From contig JAQVYY010000007.1 in the NCBI GenBank assembly GCA_028708425.1, positions 1 through 64,000 of the forward strand: a DNA stretch of 64,000 nt, given 5' to 3'. Below the pieces are notes generated by a model, which worked only from the letters and a program-made list of their open reading frames with translations, did no database searches and was not told the DNA's origin. Positions 11,461 to 19,299 of the stretch are shown here, in pieces; positions within the stretch are counted from its first letter, which is position 1; each line of letters opens with the position of its first letter. Origin of the DNA: Bacteroidales bacterium. GTDB taxonomy: Bacteria > Bacteroidota > Bacteroidia > Bacteroidales > Tenuifilaceae. The position numbers and the translations under genes were made by a program.

Positions 11461-11760
11461 GTAAAAGGGTTGTCAAGGTACAGCTATTTTTTTGAAATTT
11501 CAATGAATTTGGGTGAAAAGTGGGAAATGGAAAGTGGAAAGTTTGCGTACCCGATGGGTGATTGCAATATGGCGAGCGCAGCCTAGTTCCAAAGGTTGAG
11601 GTTGAGGTTGAGATTGAGGTTGAGGTTGAGGTCGTTGCGGGTTACGGGTTTGCGTACCCGATTGTGGTATGCGAAGCACCAAGGGCCAACAGCTCGCCGA
11701 GCTTATGGAATGATCCTTGGGGGCAGTCTTCACACCTTAGCACCTTTGTAAAAGGGTCGT
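11461..11760. repeat. Composite intergenic repeat cluster
   Basis: The gene-free stretch 11394-11794 holds two copies of the GTTTGCGTACCCGAT block (about 11544 and 11650), a (GGTTGA)n run at about 11597-11632, and the phrases GTTGCGGGTTACGGGTTTGCG and GCGAAGCACCAAGGGCCAACAGC. Versions of the same phrases recur near 5756, 13950 and 32600-32940. The first part also matches the upstream DNA of the left giant gene. Confidence 0.75.
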
Positions 11761-11794
11761 TGAGGGATTGCAAGAGCTGGAATCTGCAGCTACT

Positions 11795-12961
11795 CTAATA
11801 AATAAGCTTAACGTTATCAACCCTCAGCTTACTACCGGGTGCTCCAATAAAATAATCACCCTGATAGCTGGATGTGAACGACATGAAAATATGGGTGGGG
11901 TTCTCTTTAGAGATGTCGCCCCAAGTGGCGTATGGCATATCGTTGGGATTGGTTACGCTTTGATCGCCATCAATACCATACTTTAGCACTCTCTTTTCGT
12001 AATCCTCTAAGCCTTCGGGAGCTTCGCCGTAGGCATATTTTATTTCCTTTTCAATGGCTGTCCACTCCGATTTTGCCTCGCCGCTTCTAAACCATGCCAC
12101 GCCTAGGCGTTTTACCTGGTCGCCCTCTCTTTTTTCGAGAATAAGGTACATATCTAACATATCGATACCCTCAACAGGATTAAGCCTACCATTTAGTAAG
12201 CCCTGGGCAGGAGCATAGGTATATTCGACCTGAAAAGCTTTGGGTTTTTGAGAATAGGGATAGCCAAAAATCGGATGGGCATCGGTTAAGCCGCCCACCA
12301 CAAACTCACCTACAAAAACATTCCCAGCAGCAACCCCTTTGTATCCGCCCATAATACCTGCTGCTAAAGAACCCATGTTTTGTGTGGTTAGTTCGGCAGC
12401 ATACTGGTTGGGTTCCCTTTCGTACCGTGTTGTTGGATAATCGGCATTTGAGCCCCACGTAATGGCCAAAGCCACACCCTGGTTACCTGTTCCCCAAGTT
12501 TTATCCTGGGCATCAAATCCTATTTCGAAATAATCTTTTTTGCTGTGAGATACTTCGTGCCAAAAGTCGAAGCTGCTATTTGGAAGTTGATACCCAGCTG
12601 TTCCGCTAGTACCCGCAGGTTGCACCACCACATAGTACATTGTGCTACTGCCGTCCTCGGCAAAAACAGTGTAGGGTACAGGTGAAGAAAAATTTTGCTT
12701 TTCGCCCTCTTCGGGTGAAACGGTTGCATAATCGGATACCTTGATTCTGGAGGCACTTAAATTTGAAAGGTAACTTGAGTACACATCGCCAGCTACGCTA
12801 ACTAATATTGTATCATTACTAAATACTGTTGAGCCTATCTGCCCCTCTAACCTAAATTCGATAATCTCTTTTTTTGATGATTTTCCAAAATAGTTTTCGG
12901 TAGAACATCCACCCAGAATTATTGCTACTAAAACCAGAAAACCCACTAATTTTTTGTGCAT
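11795..12961 (-). CDS. PCMD-domain lipoprotein
   Basis: 388 residues with a lipoprotein signal (IILGGC, Cys19), so it should sit in the outer membrane or on the surface. Residues about 30-120 are a DUF5018-like beta module, also seen in the adjacent giant protein (PYTVFAEDGS resembles its EYTVTAQDGT). Residues about 125-388 fit the PCMD family (putative carbohydrate metabolism domain), ending GSKLRVDNVKLIY, the usual PCMD close. PCMD proteins are thought to bind glycans, but activity is not established. It lies 11 bp downstream of the barrel gene at 12973-13758 and is probably cotranscribed. Family placement is by remembered motifs, not by search. Confidence 0.75.
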   Translation of the reverse strand: MHKKLVGFLVLVAIILGGCSTENYFGKSSKKEIIEFRLEGQIGSTVFSNDTILVSVAGDVYSSYLSNLSASRIKVSDYATVSPEEGEKQNFSSPVPYTVFAEDGSSTMYYVVVQPAGTSGTAGYQLPNSSFDFWHEVSHSKKDYFEIGFDAQDKTWGTGNQGVALAITWGSNADYPTTRYEREPNQYAAELTTQNMGSLAAGIMGGYKGVAAGNVFVGEFVVGGLTDAHPIFGYPYSQKPKAFQVEYTYAPAQGLLNGRLNPVEGIDMLDMYLILEKREGDQVKRLGVAWFRSGEAKSEWTAIEKEIKYAYGEAPEGLEDYEKRVLKYGIDGDQSVTNPNDMPYATWGDISKENPTHIFMSFTSSYQGDYFIGAPGSKLRVDNVKLIY

Positions 12962-12972
12962 AATAAAGCATT

Positions 12973-13758
12973 TTAAAAATAGTACGAAAACCCGAATCCA
13001 ACCTTTAATAAATCGAACTTTAGGGTTAAGTCGATTGATGTATTTCGTGAGCTCTCCTTGCGATCGCTTTCGGCCGGGGGATTATTAGGTGGATATTTAT
13101 ACCTCACATCCTCCTTGGTAAACGAAAGCCCCAGCACACCCATATTGATATCGAAAGCAAAATTTTCGGTAAAAAAGATAAGAATACCTGGCCGTAAATT
13201 CAGCCCCATGCTGTGCTCTGCTGAATATTTTCGTTCCAAAATATCATTAATATACGTTTCGGAGGGGCCACTTTCAAAATCATAAAACAGCTCTGTTTGG
13301 TTGGTTATAAAAAAAACATTACTTGCCGAGGCTGGAACATAGTTCTTAATAAACCCTAGCACGCTATAGCTCCTGCTAAAGGTTCGCATTTCCCTTTTAA
13401 ACGTATTATTCATCAAATCAATTGCCACGTTAACATCGTTCTCACCAAACAAAAGACCTAGCCCCACGCTCATATTCTCAGTAAAAAAATACGAACCCTC
13501 CAGTCGCAAATTAAAGGCGCGTTGATCAAGATTCTCGATATCGGCAACAAGCAGGTCGATATCTGAGTAGCTATTAGACTTAGCGGATAGCGTTCCGCCC
13601 AACGACCATGTTCCCTTGTTTAGCCGCTTGCCTGCTTTAAAAGTAGACGACTTGGAAAGGGTGTCTTCATTCGATTTTAAGATCCCAAAGCTATCTTCTC
13701 CGTAACCCGTATTAGCAATTAACGCCCCAATAATAAGCAGCCAGATTGATTTTTTCAT
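12973..13758 (-). CDS. Outer-membrane beta-barrel protein
   Basis: 261 residues from MKKSIWLLIIGALIA, which gives a normal signal peptide; an ATG 30 bp upstream is possible but adds a charged, non-signal start. The body is alternating beta strands with Gly/aromatic turns (GTWSLGGTLSAKSNSYSD, MSVGLGLLFGE, FAFDINMGVLGLSFT) and closes with the aromatic barrel signature VGFGFSYYF. It resembles small 8-10-stranded outer-membrane proteins (OMP_b-brl). Function is unknown; it may anchor or partner the PCMD lipoprotein encoded 11 bp downstream. Confidence 0.8.
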   Translation of the reverse strand: MKKSIWLLIIGALIANTGYGEDSFGILKSNEDTLSKSSTFKAGKRLNKGTWSLGGTLSAKSNSYSDIDLLVADIENLDQRAFNLRLEGSYFFTENMSVGLGLLFGENDVNVAIDLMNNTFKREMRTFSRSYSVLGFIKNYVPASASNVFFITNQTELFYDFESGPSETYINDILERKYSAEHSMGLNLRPGILIFFTENFAFDINMGVLGLSFTKEDVRYKYPPNNPPAESDRKESSRNTSIDLTLKFDLLKVGFGFSYYF

Positions 13759-13860
13759 CTGAATCGTATTTTCAAAATCTTTGTACAAAGATATAAAAAC
13801 CTATTATTTATAATTGAAGTATTGGAAAATTGATTGTTGTTGAGTGTAAAACGGGAAAAA

Positions 13861-13947
13861 GGTTGAGGTTGAGGTTGAGGGAGAGGTTGAGGTTGAGGGA
13901 GAGGTTGAGGTTGAGGGAGAGGTTAAGGTTGAGGGAGAGGTTGAGGG
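13861..13947. repeat. (GGTTGA)n array with 18-bp higher-order unit
   Basis: Plus-strand GGTTGA hexamers are grouped as GGTTGAGGTTGAGGGAGA, repeated about four times with one GGTTAA variant. This is followed by GTTGCGGGTTACGAGTTTGCG, the phrase seen beside the other intergenic arrays. It lies in the 13759-14197 gene-free gap; open frames read through it give only Arg/Leu-rich peptides. Confidence 0.9.
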
Positions 13948-14022
13948 GGGGTTGCGGGTTACGAGTTTGCGTACCTGAAAGGTCATCGCAGCAATGTAGA
14001 GACGTAACATGTTGCGTCTAAA

Positions 14023-14102
14023 AGGTTGAGGTTAAGGTTGAGGTTAAGGTTAAGGTTGAGGTTGAGGTTGAGGTTGAGGTTGAGGTTGAGGTTGAGGTTG
14101 AG
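14023..14102. repeat. Second (GGTTGA)n array
   Basis: About 13 perfect or GGTTAA-variant hexamers in tandem. The stretch after it to 14190 carries the phrase AATCCGTGTAATCTGTG and a TCTGTGTTCCAACA end that recurs near 33048. G-rich on one strand, it resembles telomere-like or slippage-prone satellite DNA. Confidence 0.9.
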
Positions 14103-14197
14103 AGGTGAGTGAGGAGTATGCTTACACGAATGTAATTTGTGCAAATCCGTGTAATCTGTGAACAAAAATCAGTAATATCTGTGTTCCAACAACCCTA

Positions 14198-15349
14198 CTA
14201 ACCGGCAAAAAGTTGCTTGGCAATGTACTTAACCACCTCAACATTAACGGAGTTGCCAAACTGCTTGTACGCCTGCTGGTGGTTAGCATTTACCTTATAG
14301 GTTAAAGGAAAACCCTGAAGGTTAGCGGCTTCGCGCGGGGTTATACGGCGCTTTGCCCATCCAATTATGGGAACGTGTACCATGGCAACAAGCGCAGGGA
14401 ATTCGGTTGGCCGCTTAACCCTCACGCCCGATGGGCGAAACTGGATAATACCCTCCCACACGCTTTTAATGGAAGCACCAGCCTGCCACTCGAATTTTCG
14501 GTGCGTTGGCACAAAATCTTTTAGGTAGTTGTACTTTTGCAACCAGCTATCGATGTGCTTTTTATTGGCATTGTAAAGCGCCCTGTTCTTTTGTACAAAA
14601 CCCTGTTTCCATTGGGGTAAATCGGGTATGGTACAGGCACTTCCAAACTCACTTGCCCAGATAGGAAAGCCCAAAACCCGCTGCTTTAGCCCCTGCAAAA
14701 ACTCATCCCATGCGTTCAGAACAAGCTCTTCGTATTCTGAAATTCTAAACGAATCATCATCCGGTTCACAAAGCACCGTTTGCGCTGAGGTAATATTGCG
14801 TTTCGATAGGGGAACGTCAATGGTTAGCTCTTCGGCACTGCCATCGGTATTCAATATTCCAGGAATAAAAACCCGTTCGCGCAGCTGGGGTACGCCAATT
14901 TGGTGCGGACTAACAATAATTGGTTCGGAAGGGATGGTATAACCCAAATCGATTAAATGTTTACGTATTACCCGCCAGGTATTACCCGAATCGTGCGAAA
15001 CCAAATTACGCACATTTTCGAGCAGTATATACTTGGGCTTGTGATGCTGTAAAATTCGTAAGATATCGAAAAAGAGGGTGCCCCGCGTATCATCAAAACC
15101 GTTTTGCTTGCCTGCCTTTGAGAAAGCCTGACAAGGGAAACCTGCACAAAGCACATCGTGAGGTGGGATATCCTTTTCATCGGTTTGGGTAATATCGAAT
15201 GCCGAATTGATACCAAAATTCTTCATATAGGTATCAACGGCAAACCCATCTATTTCGGAAGCAAAAACACACCGACCCCCCAAGCTGCTCATGGCCAAAT
15301 GAAAACCTCCAATACCAGCAAAAAGATCGATAAAACGGAACGGTTGCAT
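14198..15349 (-). CDS. Orphan DNA (cytosine-5) methyltransferase
   Basis: 383 residues with all core C5-methyltransferase motifs: I (FIDLFAGIGGF, residues 6-16), IV with the catalytic Cys (AGFPCQAFSKAG, Cys about 72), VI (LLENVRN, about 113-119), VIII (QLRERVF, about 156), IX-X (RRITPREAANLQGFP and QFGNSVNVEVV at the C-terminus). It moves a methyl group from S-adenosylmethionine to C5 of cytosine at a specific site; the site is set by the variable region at about 200-320 and cannot be read here. No restriction endonuclease or nicking gene lies next to it, so it looks solitary, or its partner is remote. Repeats upstream of its neighbours and isolation between unrelated genes fit acquisition by transfer. 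Confidence 0.93.
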   Translation of the reverse strand: MQPFRFIDLFAGIGGFHLAMSSLGGRCVFASEIDGFAVDTYMKNFGINSAFDITQTDEKDIPPHDVLCAGFPCQAFSKAGKQNGFDDTRGTLFFDILRILQHHKPKYILLENVRNLVSHDSGNTWRVIRKHLIDLGYTIPSEPIIVSPHQIGVPQLRERVFIPGILNTDGSAEELTIDVPLSKRNITSAQTVLCEPDDDSFRISEYEELVLNAWDEFLQGLKQRVLGFPIWASEFGSACTIPDLPQWKQGFVQKNRALYNANKKHIDSWLQKYNYLKDFVPTHRKFEWQAGASIKSVWEGIIQFRPSGVRVKRPTEFPALVAMVHVPIIGWAKRRITPREAANLQGFPLTYKVNANHQQAYKQFGNSVNVEVVKYIAKQLFAG

Positions 15350-15574
15350 TATATTGAATTAGAGTACAAATTAAACATAAAACTTATGATGAACCAAGGT
15401 CCCAAGGGTTCAAATTTTAGGCTTGGCTTTTTTAGGGACTAAAGATACTTTTATCATCCAAAACAAGATGTTGGTAAAAATACCCTCCTCTCCCCCATCC
15501 GAACCTTGAGCAACGTGGGCACAATATTGATATTATTAGTGCTTAATTTTGATTTTTTTACCTATACAACGCAC

Positions 15575-15612
15575 AAAAAAGGGCTGCTGATAACCTGCAG
15601 CAGCCCTTTTTT
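15575..15612 (-). terminator. Rho-independent terminator after ssb-like gene
   Basis: A perfect 15-bp inverted repeat (AAAAAAGGGCTGCTG / CAGCAGCCCTTTTTT) around an 8-base loop lies 20 bp beyond the ssb-like stop. Because it is symmetrical it could also act on plus-strand transcripts. Confidence 0.9.
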
Positions 15613-15631
15613 GGCAAGCTGTACATGCCAG

Positions 15632-15973
15632 CTATTTTTGATTATTCACCAGCTCAACCTTATGCGCTACCACCTCGGTAAAGTACTTTGTCTGTCCCTC
15701 CTTATCGGTGTACTTGCGAGTATTTAGCTTGCCCACAACAGATACTAGCGCTCCCTTTTTAAAGTTTTCAGCTATCGATTCATCCATTTTAGTGCGCCAG
15801 TGCGCTACGGTGTGCCATGAGGTATTATTTACCCACTCACCCTGCGCGTTTTTATAGCTCTCGTTTGTTGCCACGCTAAGCGAAACAAGCGTGCGTCCGC
15901 TGTCGAAGGTGCGAATTTCTGCATCGCGTCCTAAAAAACCCTGAAGCTCAACCTTGTTAAATGTAGTTTCCAT
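15632..15973 (-). CDS. ssb: Short single-stranded DNA-binding protein without acidic tail
   Basis: 113 residues from METTFNKVELQGFLG; an upstream in-frame ATG would add 23 residues that do not fit the OB-fold start. The OB-fold features are clear: GRDAEIR, SLSVATNES, NTSWHTVAHW, KKGALVSVVGKL and KYTDKEGQTKYFTEVVA. It binds single-stranded DNA in replication, repair or recombination. The protein stops right after the OB-fold (VELVNNQK) with neither a linker nor the acidic DDDIPF-like tip that recruits partner proteins in the housekeeping SSB. It is therefore probably a second, accessory SSB; the main ssb should be elsewhere in the genome. Confidence 0.9.
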   Translation of the reverse strand: METTFNKVELQGFLGRDAEIRTFDSGRTLVSLSVATNESYKNAQGEWVNNTSWHTVAHWRTKMDESIAENFKKGALVSVVGKLNTRKYTDKEGQTKYFTEVVAHKVELVNNQK

Positions 15974-16265
15974 AATGTAAAGTTTTAAGTTTTGGTTAAT
16001 AATTGATTGATGACACAAAGTAACAACCTGCAAACCAAGCAATTCGGTTAATAAATAGTTATAACCGATTACTATTCGTTTGCTGTCGTTTGGTGTCGGG
16101 TTTAAGTTTGATTATGTGGTGATTATATGATTGGTAGTTTTTGATTTTTTGTGATAAATATTGAAAATAATTTGATTTTTGCCTTGTCGCAATCGTAAAT
16201 ACACCACATTTACACAAATAACACGCTCAGGCAGCCGTAGGGTTTAGTAAATAAACATCAAAATA

Positions 16266-16297
16266 ATTGACTTTGCTCTTTTTTCGGTTTATGTTTG
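16266..16297 (+). promoter_or_regulatory. Bacteroidota-type promoter
   Basis: ATTG at 16266, a 20-bp spacer and a perfect TATGTTTG (-7 consensus TAnnTTTG) at 16290-16297. Transcription would begin near 16304, just before the gene starting at 16338. The rest of the 15974-16313 gap shows nothing else I can support. Confidence 0.6.
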
Positions 16298-16337
16298 TAT
16301 TAACTTCGTATAAATGAGCACCCTAAAAAGCTTAGAG

Positions 16338-17141
16338 ATGATGAAAAGAGCTGTAAATCTACTCCTGCTACTACTGATGATGCTTGTTTCCACACAAGTG
16401 TTGGCTCAGGATGACCCAAACAAGGCGGCAAAAAATATTATCAAAGCCTACAAGGGACAAGATGTTGCCCTGCTAAAAAAGTATGCCTCCGGGGCTCTAG
16501 CTTTTACTATTAACGAAAACTATTTTGAAGGAAAGGATGCTAAACCTCTTATTGAGATAGCAAAAGGCTGGGATGGTAAAGTTAGAGAGATTCGCTACAA
16601 CAAAAGTAAGATGATGGGAAGTACCGTAGTTTTAGGCTACGTGCATATTGGCGATAATGCAAGCGGAAAACTTAATATTGTAGCGCTTACCAGCTTAAAC
16701 AAATCGGAATGGAAAGCTTTTGGCTTGGGTATCACGGAGATGTCTAGGGAAGAATTCCTTGAGGCCTCGTTAGAAATTGCCGAAGACAAACCGATAAAAA
16801 AGCCGAAAGCAGGCCCAAAAGAAAAGCCCCAAACGGGTATGGCCTATAACGGTTTTTCTGTTGAAATGGCCAATGGCGAAACTTTCGAAAACCCCACTAT
16901 TGAAAAGCTAAACGCTGGGCTTAAATCCATAGATGATGATAACTTCTTTCTAATCCTAAATGGCAAAAATGGCTTTCTGCAAACCTCTATTTCCGAAAGT
17001 GGATATATTATTCAGCATAATGAGGGCAAAGGAATGTTCGAGGCTAAAGCATATTTTACCCTGGAGAAAATGATAGAACTGTTTGGGGCTTACCTAAGGG
17101 GTGAGAATTGGATAGATATGGCAGAATGGAATGCAATATAG
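16338..17141 (+). CDS. Secreted two-part protein of unknown function
   Basis: 267 residues from the ATG at 16338 (MMKRAVNLLLLLLMM), which opens a signal peptide cleaved after VLAQ; an ATG at 16314 would extend it by 8 residues. Residues about 28-140 look like an NTF2/DUF4878-type fold often found in Bacteroidota exported proteins (helical start, then KVREIRYNKSKMMGSTVVLGYVHI). A Lys/Pro linker (KPIKKPKAGPKEKP) leads to a C-terminal mixed alpha/beta domain of about 95 residues. Its final helix and strand (LFGAYLRGENWIDMAEW) faintly recall Imm1-type immunity proteins; this is only a resemblance. A good promoter precedes it and no operon partner is evident. Confidence 0.75.
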   Translation: MMKRAVNLLLLLLMMLVSTQVLAQDDPNKAAKNIIKAYKGQDVALLKKYASGALAFTINENYFEGKDAKPLIEIAKGWDGKVREIRYNKSKMMGSTVVLGYVHIGDNASGKLNIVALTSLNKSEWKAFGLGITEMSREEFLEASLEIAEDKPIKKPKAGPKEKPQTGMAYNGFSVEMANGETFENPTIEKLNAGLKSIDDDNFFLILNGKNGFLQTSISESGYIIQHNEGKGMFEAKAYFTLEKMIELFGAYLRGENWIDMAEWNAI

Positions 17142-17403
17142 ACTATAACATCAATTAAAAAGTATGCCTTGCTGTTTAGCTAATAGCTGGCAACTAGGGT
17201 AAGAAATGTAGTGCAACCCATTAAACTAACATAGATGTGAAAAATATCGGCGAACTGCGGTGGTGACCACTTTTTGATTTATGCCAGACAGCTAGATACT
17301 TTTTTGCTCACAAAATTAGACACAGGGGAACTGTTTGACTGCATGTGTTTATATAATTTTGACGTTTCTATACCTGAATGTGATAAAAGCAAGCATCGTT
17401 TAA

Positions 17404-18007
17404 TTTTACTTAATTAATGGAGGTAATGATGCTATTATTGACACGCTTATAACAAAAACAACGGCAATTAATCAGCATCAAATTAAAAATGAGATGGTAA
17501 TCTGTCCAAATCCGACAAATGGATGGTTCAATATCAAATTCTCTAAAACCGAGCGAAATATCAATGTGAGGATATTTGATTGCAAAGGACAATGCCTTTT
17601 TAGAAACTCTTATTTTAACTCACTTTTGTCCGATAAAAACAAAGATAAACATTATAGATTCTTCGCTTCACTGCGTTTCGCTTTGAAACGTATGTTCGAC
17701 AAAACCGTTGAAAATAGGAATGGCTTTGTCAATGACAAATGTTTAGCTTTTAGGGGAGGGCTTGGCAAGCGGCATAGCCGCTTGCCAAGCCCTCCCCTCC
17801 CAAATACAACTCTACGCCCTGTCATTCCGACCGTAGGAAGGAATCTATCAATATTAACCGGACACCAATGATTTTAACTCTAACAATATAATAATTAGCG
17901 AGCAATTTCCTGACGGAATTTATTTAATCAGAATTGATACAGATAACATACAGCAACAAATTAATAATCAGCTGATGTTAAAATCATGGAAATCTTCAAA
18001 ACTATAA
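17404..18007 (+). pseudogene. Decayed T9SS cargo gene, split by a MITE-like element
   Basis: The frame opens after a stop near 17401 without a start and reads into a type A T9SS sorting domain (VICPNPTNGWFNIKFS ... NVRIFDCKGQCLF). It is broken at 17620, and resumes after the 250-bp insert as SNNIIISEQFPDGIYLIRID before a stop at 18005. Removing the insert plus one target duplication restores one continuous frame (RNSYFN joined to SNNIII). The front part of the protein is missing, so the gene was already truncated or lost its 5' end as well. The gap 17142-17403 before it holds nothing I recognise. Confidence 0.8.
17621..17870. mobile_element. 250-bp MITE-like element with target-site duplication
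   Basis: Flanked by a perfect 9-bp direct repeat ATTTTAACT (17612-17620 and 17871-17879; 10 bp if the following C is counted). The ends are imperfect inverted repeats, CACTTTTGTCCG against CATTGGTGTCCG, 9 of 12 matching. Inside is a perfect 20-bp inverted repeat with a 5-base loop at about 17756-17800 (GGGGAGGGCTTGGCAAGCGG and its complement). It encodes no transposase, so it would have been moved by an element elsewhere. Confidence 0.85.
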
Positions 18008-18131
18008 TGTGGGCATTCCTGGTAATATGAAAATTGAATCGGATGTTGATATTGTTTTTAACGTAAAACAAAAGTTTAATATAATTAAGAATTTTGAATG
18101 TGTGTTAGGCGAAACATTTGAAGTAAAGTAG
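18000..18131 (+). pseudogene. Fragment of a surface-protein C-terminal module
   Basis: In the frame one base off from the preceding remnant, an open stretch encodes NYNVGIPGNMKIESDVD, IVFNVKQKFNIIKNF and ECVLGETFEVK before a stop. The pattern resembles the short beta module of Bacteroidota surface proteins that normally reads like 'vtFkAgqsIeLkpGFevkkGatFev', but has lost key Gly residues. It has no start of its own. It may be a frame-shifted continuation of the same dead gene. Confidence 0.45.
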
Positions 18132-18295
18132 TTACAAAAGCCTGCTGCCATGCATTTTGGTCCGTCCTAAAAAAATAATAAGCGTATGATTATGAGGCGA
18201 GTAAAATAAATTAGATAATGATTTCCGAATAAATATCTGCAAACTATAATCATTTGTTTAAATTATTATTAAAACAACTATTAATATTTATTGAG

Positions 18296-19123
18296 ATGAA
18301 AAAAATAATTTTTACTATTATTTTTTGTGGGGTTTTGACAAACTTCATAAAAAGCCAAGATTTTAGTTTAGGTTTATTTGTTACTGATAGCCAGAATAGA
18401 AAAGATTCGATTCAATTTGGGCTGAATAGTTCTGCAACCATGGGCGAAGATATTCATCTAGGCGAAGAAGATATTTATGGGCAACCTTGGGATTCATTAG
18501 ATATTAGAAGTATTCAGAGGGATATCGTTGAGCATAATTGCTTAAGAGAATCACATTTTTGTTATCCTCCTTGTGCGAATATATATTTTGATTCCAATGC
18601 TGATTTTAAAATAGACTTTAGGCCTCTTTGGGGAACGTTAGGCACGACAAATATGAATTTTGAAATCCTTATTAAATCTTTAAAACCACCAATATACATT
18701 ACTCCCGAATTTTCTGAAATAGCATGGAGTATTTTTGAAGATTGGTCTGCCATACATTTATTAGATGAAAATTGTAATACCATTGAAACAAAGCCCATCC
18801 AACACTTCTCAGATCCTAACGAAATTCTATTTATTTCAAATGACACCTTGACTACACTGGTAGTTGAATTTCAACATGAAGTTAGTGCTGAGTTAAATAA
18901 ATATAAAAATATTATCGTATATCCAAATCCAGCAAAAGGCGAAATAAATGTTATATCCGAGATTCCGATTATTATTAGAATATCCGATATCCTTGGTAAG
19001 GAATTGAAAGTTACCTGCAAAAAAAAGATGAGTATTTCAGAATTTAAAAATGGATTGTATTTAATACATATTTACAATCAGGACGGTCAATTTTTAAAGG
19101 CTGAAAAAATTTTAATAGAATAA
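18296..19123 (+). CDS. T9SS-sorted secreted protein, unknown function
   Basis: 275 residues from MKKIIFTIIFCGVLTNFIKSQ, a signal peptide; an upstream in-frame ATG at 18254 is unlikely because it puts 14 residues before the signal. The central 170 residues are not recognised; they carry several Cys (HNC, HFCYPPC, ENC) that could form disulfides outside the cell. Residues from about 205 form a type A T9SS sorting domain: IIVYPNPAKGEINVIS, IRISDILGKEL, LKNGLYLIHIYNQDGQ-like end and the closing EKILIE. The protein should be surface-attached. It is AT-rich relative to neighbours and followed by an imperfect palindrome, suggesting a cassette-like gain. Confidence 0.8.
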   Translation: MKKIIFTIIFCGVLTNFIKSQDFSLGLFVTDSQNRKDSIQFGLNSSATMGEDIHLGEEDIYGQPWDSLDIRSIQRDIVEHNCLRESHFCYPPCANIYFDSNADFKIDFRPLWGTLGTTNMNFEILIKSLKPPIYITPEFSEIAWSIFEDWSAIHLLDENCNTIETKPIQHFSDPNEILFISNDTLTTLVVEFQHEVSAELNKYKNIIVYPNPAKGEINVISEIPIIIRISDILGKELKVTCKKKMSISEFKNGLYLIHIYNQDGQFLKAEKILIE

Positions 19124-19131
19124 AAACGCAT

Positions 19132-19264
19132 GGTAACAAGGAAGGGGTGTAACCAATCTGGGCTGAATGAATTAAACACGCTGGTCGGCACGTAGGTAGC
19201 TTCTTAATATGGGATAAATCCCAAGCCCCGCGCCCCCAAACTGGTCGCACCCCCAACCGTTGCC
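19132..19264. repeat. Imperfect palindrome after gene, attC-like layout
   Basis: The outer box GGTAAC (19132) pairs with GTTGCC (19259-19264) and the inner box GGGGTGT (19144) with GCACCCCC (19247); the two pairs of boxes are separated by 5-6 unpaired bases and about 95 bp lie between the arms. This two-box arrangement after a stop codon resembles an integron attC site, but the end does not match the standard GTTRRRY core well and no integrase is present. Confidence 0.45.
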
Positions 19265-19299
19265 AATACGCAGTATGTGTAATACAAATAAAATTAAGC

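Noticed and set aside
13830..14165. Arg/Leu-rich or Asn/Leu-rich open frames through the hexamer arrays
   Set aside because: They are translations of (GGTTGA)n satellite DNA, with no start context, no conservation of sequence type and frames on both strands.
17055..17141. Immunity-protein (Imm1-like) end of the secreted protein at 16338-17141
   Set aside because: The likeness is limited to one short helix-strand phrase, the protein is exported, and no toxin gene is next to it.
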